Assembly: GCA_965227805.1 (NCBI GenBank)
Contig: CBDDGJ010000001.1
Coordinates: 124,001-188,000 of the forward strand
DNA: 64,000 nucleotides
Source: CBDDGJ01 sp965227805
GTDB taxonomy: Bacteria > Pseudomonadota > Alphaproteobacteria > RS24
Direction of reading: 5' to 3'
Within the stretch, counting starts at the first letter, position 1. Every line of letters begins with the position of its first letter. The notes below the pieces were generated by a model that did no database searches, was not told where the DNA came from, and saw only the letters and a list, made by a program, of their open reading frames with translations. This document shows positions 62,854-64,000 of the stretch, piece after piece. The position numbers and the translations under genes were made by a program.

Positions 62854-63741
62854 TTACGCAAATAATTGGATGGAATCCATTTGGCTTTTCAACCTTCCAA
62901 CATCAATACTCAAATAGATTTTTGTCGTATCAATCTTGCTATGCCCGAGGATTTTTGAGATATTATAAATATCAAAATTATTCCTTACTAGCTCGGTTGC
63001 AAAAGTGTGTCTGAGCTGATGCCGTGTAAAATGGAACGAAATACAATAACGAATCCTATCAATAATTGTTCTCATATCTCTCCCACTTAAAACATTCCCA
63101 TGAATCGTAGGAAATAAAAAACCATCATCATACAAGTTTGCTCTCACCTTCTTTAGGTAGTGATGCAAGAGTTTCATCAGCCTATTATCCAAAGGCACAA
63201 TTCTGTCTTTAGCACCTTTCCCCTTTACAACCTTCAAATATCAGTCCATCAATTTCACATCCGAATACTTCAAGTTTGTCAGTTCAGATAATCTCAAGCC
63301 AGTATGCAAGTAGGTGTGAACCATTGTGATATTTCGTAACCCTGAAAAGGAGTTTTTGTCAAAGATTTCAGGAAGTGCGCTTAGAAGTTCAGCAATCTGC
63401 TCAGAAGTTAAAGCCTTTGGTAATTGCTGAGGCTCTTTTCTTTTTGCAATTTTGTCAAAGGGATTCACCTCTAAAAACCCTTCATTAGCCAAATACCCAC
63501 AATAGCACTTCAAACACTTATAGGTAGCAGAAGACCAGTCCCTTTCCTCAAAATTATCAGCAAGAAACCTTTTGAAGTTTTGGCGAGTATAAGTAGATAA
63601 ATCGGAAGGAATAATATGTGAACCTGAGAAAAGAAGCCTAAAAACCGTAATATAGCTTTTCAACATCTTTTGCGAAATTCACTGGCTGACAACCTTCTCC
63701 ATGAGAAAGTCATCTACATAAAAACAATTAAACTTTTTCAT
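62854..63741 (-). CDS. tyrosine recombinase interrupted by two TGA codons
   Basis: With both TGA codons read through, the frame 63741-62854 encodes a 295-residue XerD-like integrase of normal length. It has MKKFNCFYVDDFLMEKVVSQ, R in HTGLRLSELTNLKYSDV, KGKGAKDRIVPLD, H-x-x-R in RHQLRHTFATEL, LGHSK and Y in KIYLSIDVG. TGA 1 (63682-63684) is in VVSQ-TGA-ISQKML, where related enzymes often have a Gly before LS. TGA 2 (63238-63240) is in KLMD-TGA-YLKVV, also a frequent Gly position. TGG is used for Trp. It is either a pseudogene or a recoded gene. It lies beside the tRNA-Lys half, as expected for its own integrase. Confidence 0.7.
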
Positions 63742-63834
63742 AAAAAAATAAGGTTAAAAATTAGCTTTATCCTTATTTTCCAAAAAGAGTGATTTCAAAT
63801 AAAATGAAGCAAAATAATAAGTCTTTTGGAAAAG

Positions 63835-64000
63835 TTAGATGTTAAGGAACTTTCCATCAAACAAATTTGAAATAGTGAATATAAGTTTATTCAAAAATCC
63901 CAAAATGTCAAATTTTTCTTCAAATAATTCGCCAAAACCGTATCCATTATTTATAAGCGATTGGTAAGTTTTGCCTTGAATGAGGGGGGAACAATAGAGC
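63835..64000 (-). CDS. 3' end of a hypothetical gene entering from the right
   Basis: 55 codons open to the window edge, ending ISNLFDGKFLNI and TAA at 63835. The text (INNGYGFGELFEEKFDILGF) is protein-like and low in GC. No family can be assigned from this part. Confidence 0.4.
   Translation of the reverse strand, partial: LYCSPLIQGKTYQSLINNGYGFGELFEEKFDILGFLNKLIFTISNLFDGKFLNI

Overview
The window looks like an accessory-rich chromosomal stretch of a moderately AT-rich alphaproteobacterium. The RNase P RNA (12329-12676) has an alphaproteobacterial look and argues for a chromosome rather than a plasmid; Cas1 is of the type II kind. I cannot name the genus. No ribosomal or core metabolic operon is present. 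Almost everything is defence, contact-dependent toxin, mobile-element or conjugation DNA.

Left part (1-13.3 kb): a CRISPR array (36-nt repeats, 30-nt spacers) is cut inside a spacer by a 10.5-kb island bounded by two inverted copies of an IS3-family element (called ISa here). The island holds a type III restriction-modification pair (res, mod), a remnant of a third RM-locus gene, and a pair of tyrosine recombinases. Beyond the island lie one degenerate CRISPR repeat, an orphan cas1 (no cas9, no cas2), rnpB and a glutathione S-transferase gene. 13.3-16.95 kb is an IS scrapyard (fragments of ISa, a second IS3-type element called ISb, and a third IS remnant) around two small secreted-protein genes.

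Middle part (16.9-42.9 kb): a two-partner secretion / contact-dependent inhibition island. The outer-membrane transporter gene has lost its 5' end to ISa. It is followed by a 4898-residue haemagglutinin-type exoprotein with five near-identical or related internal repeats of about 1.13-1.23 kb plus a partial sixth, an EF-hand-like loop, an AENN pretoxin motif and a C-terminal toxin with its immunity gene. Downstream are six consecutive toxin/immunity cassettes. Each toxin has its own Sec signal peptide, and the group carries recognisable GIY-YIG-like, DUF4258/BECR-like, SHH-type HNH and PD-(D/E)XK-like nuclease ends. Long homology with the big exoprotein suggests that the cassettes can exchange toxin tips by recombination.

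Right part (43-64 kb): a second 2448-bp copy of the recombinase pair in direct orientation, a mosaic ISb, a serine recombinase beheaded by it, and a plasmid-type par/rep module with centromere-like repeats. Then come a P4-type integrase, a lone ribbon-helix-helix antitoxin, a mobilisation operon (MobC, relaxase, coupling protein, two small membrane proteins, a membrane J-domain protein), a Fic protein, a tRNA-Lys 3' half and another integrase. Between 60.5 and 63.8 kb four otherwise clean reading frames contain five in-frame TGA codons and no other stop. In the integrase, glycine fits the family pattern at both sites. This is either parallel decay or DNA from a donor that reads UGA as glycine, and I regard it as the most unusual signal besides the toxin cassette array.
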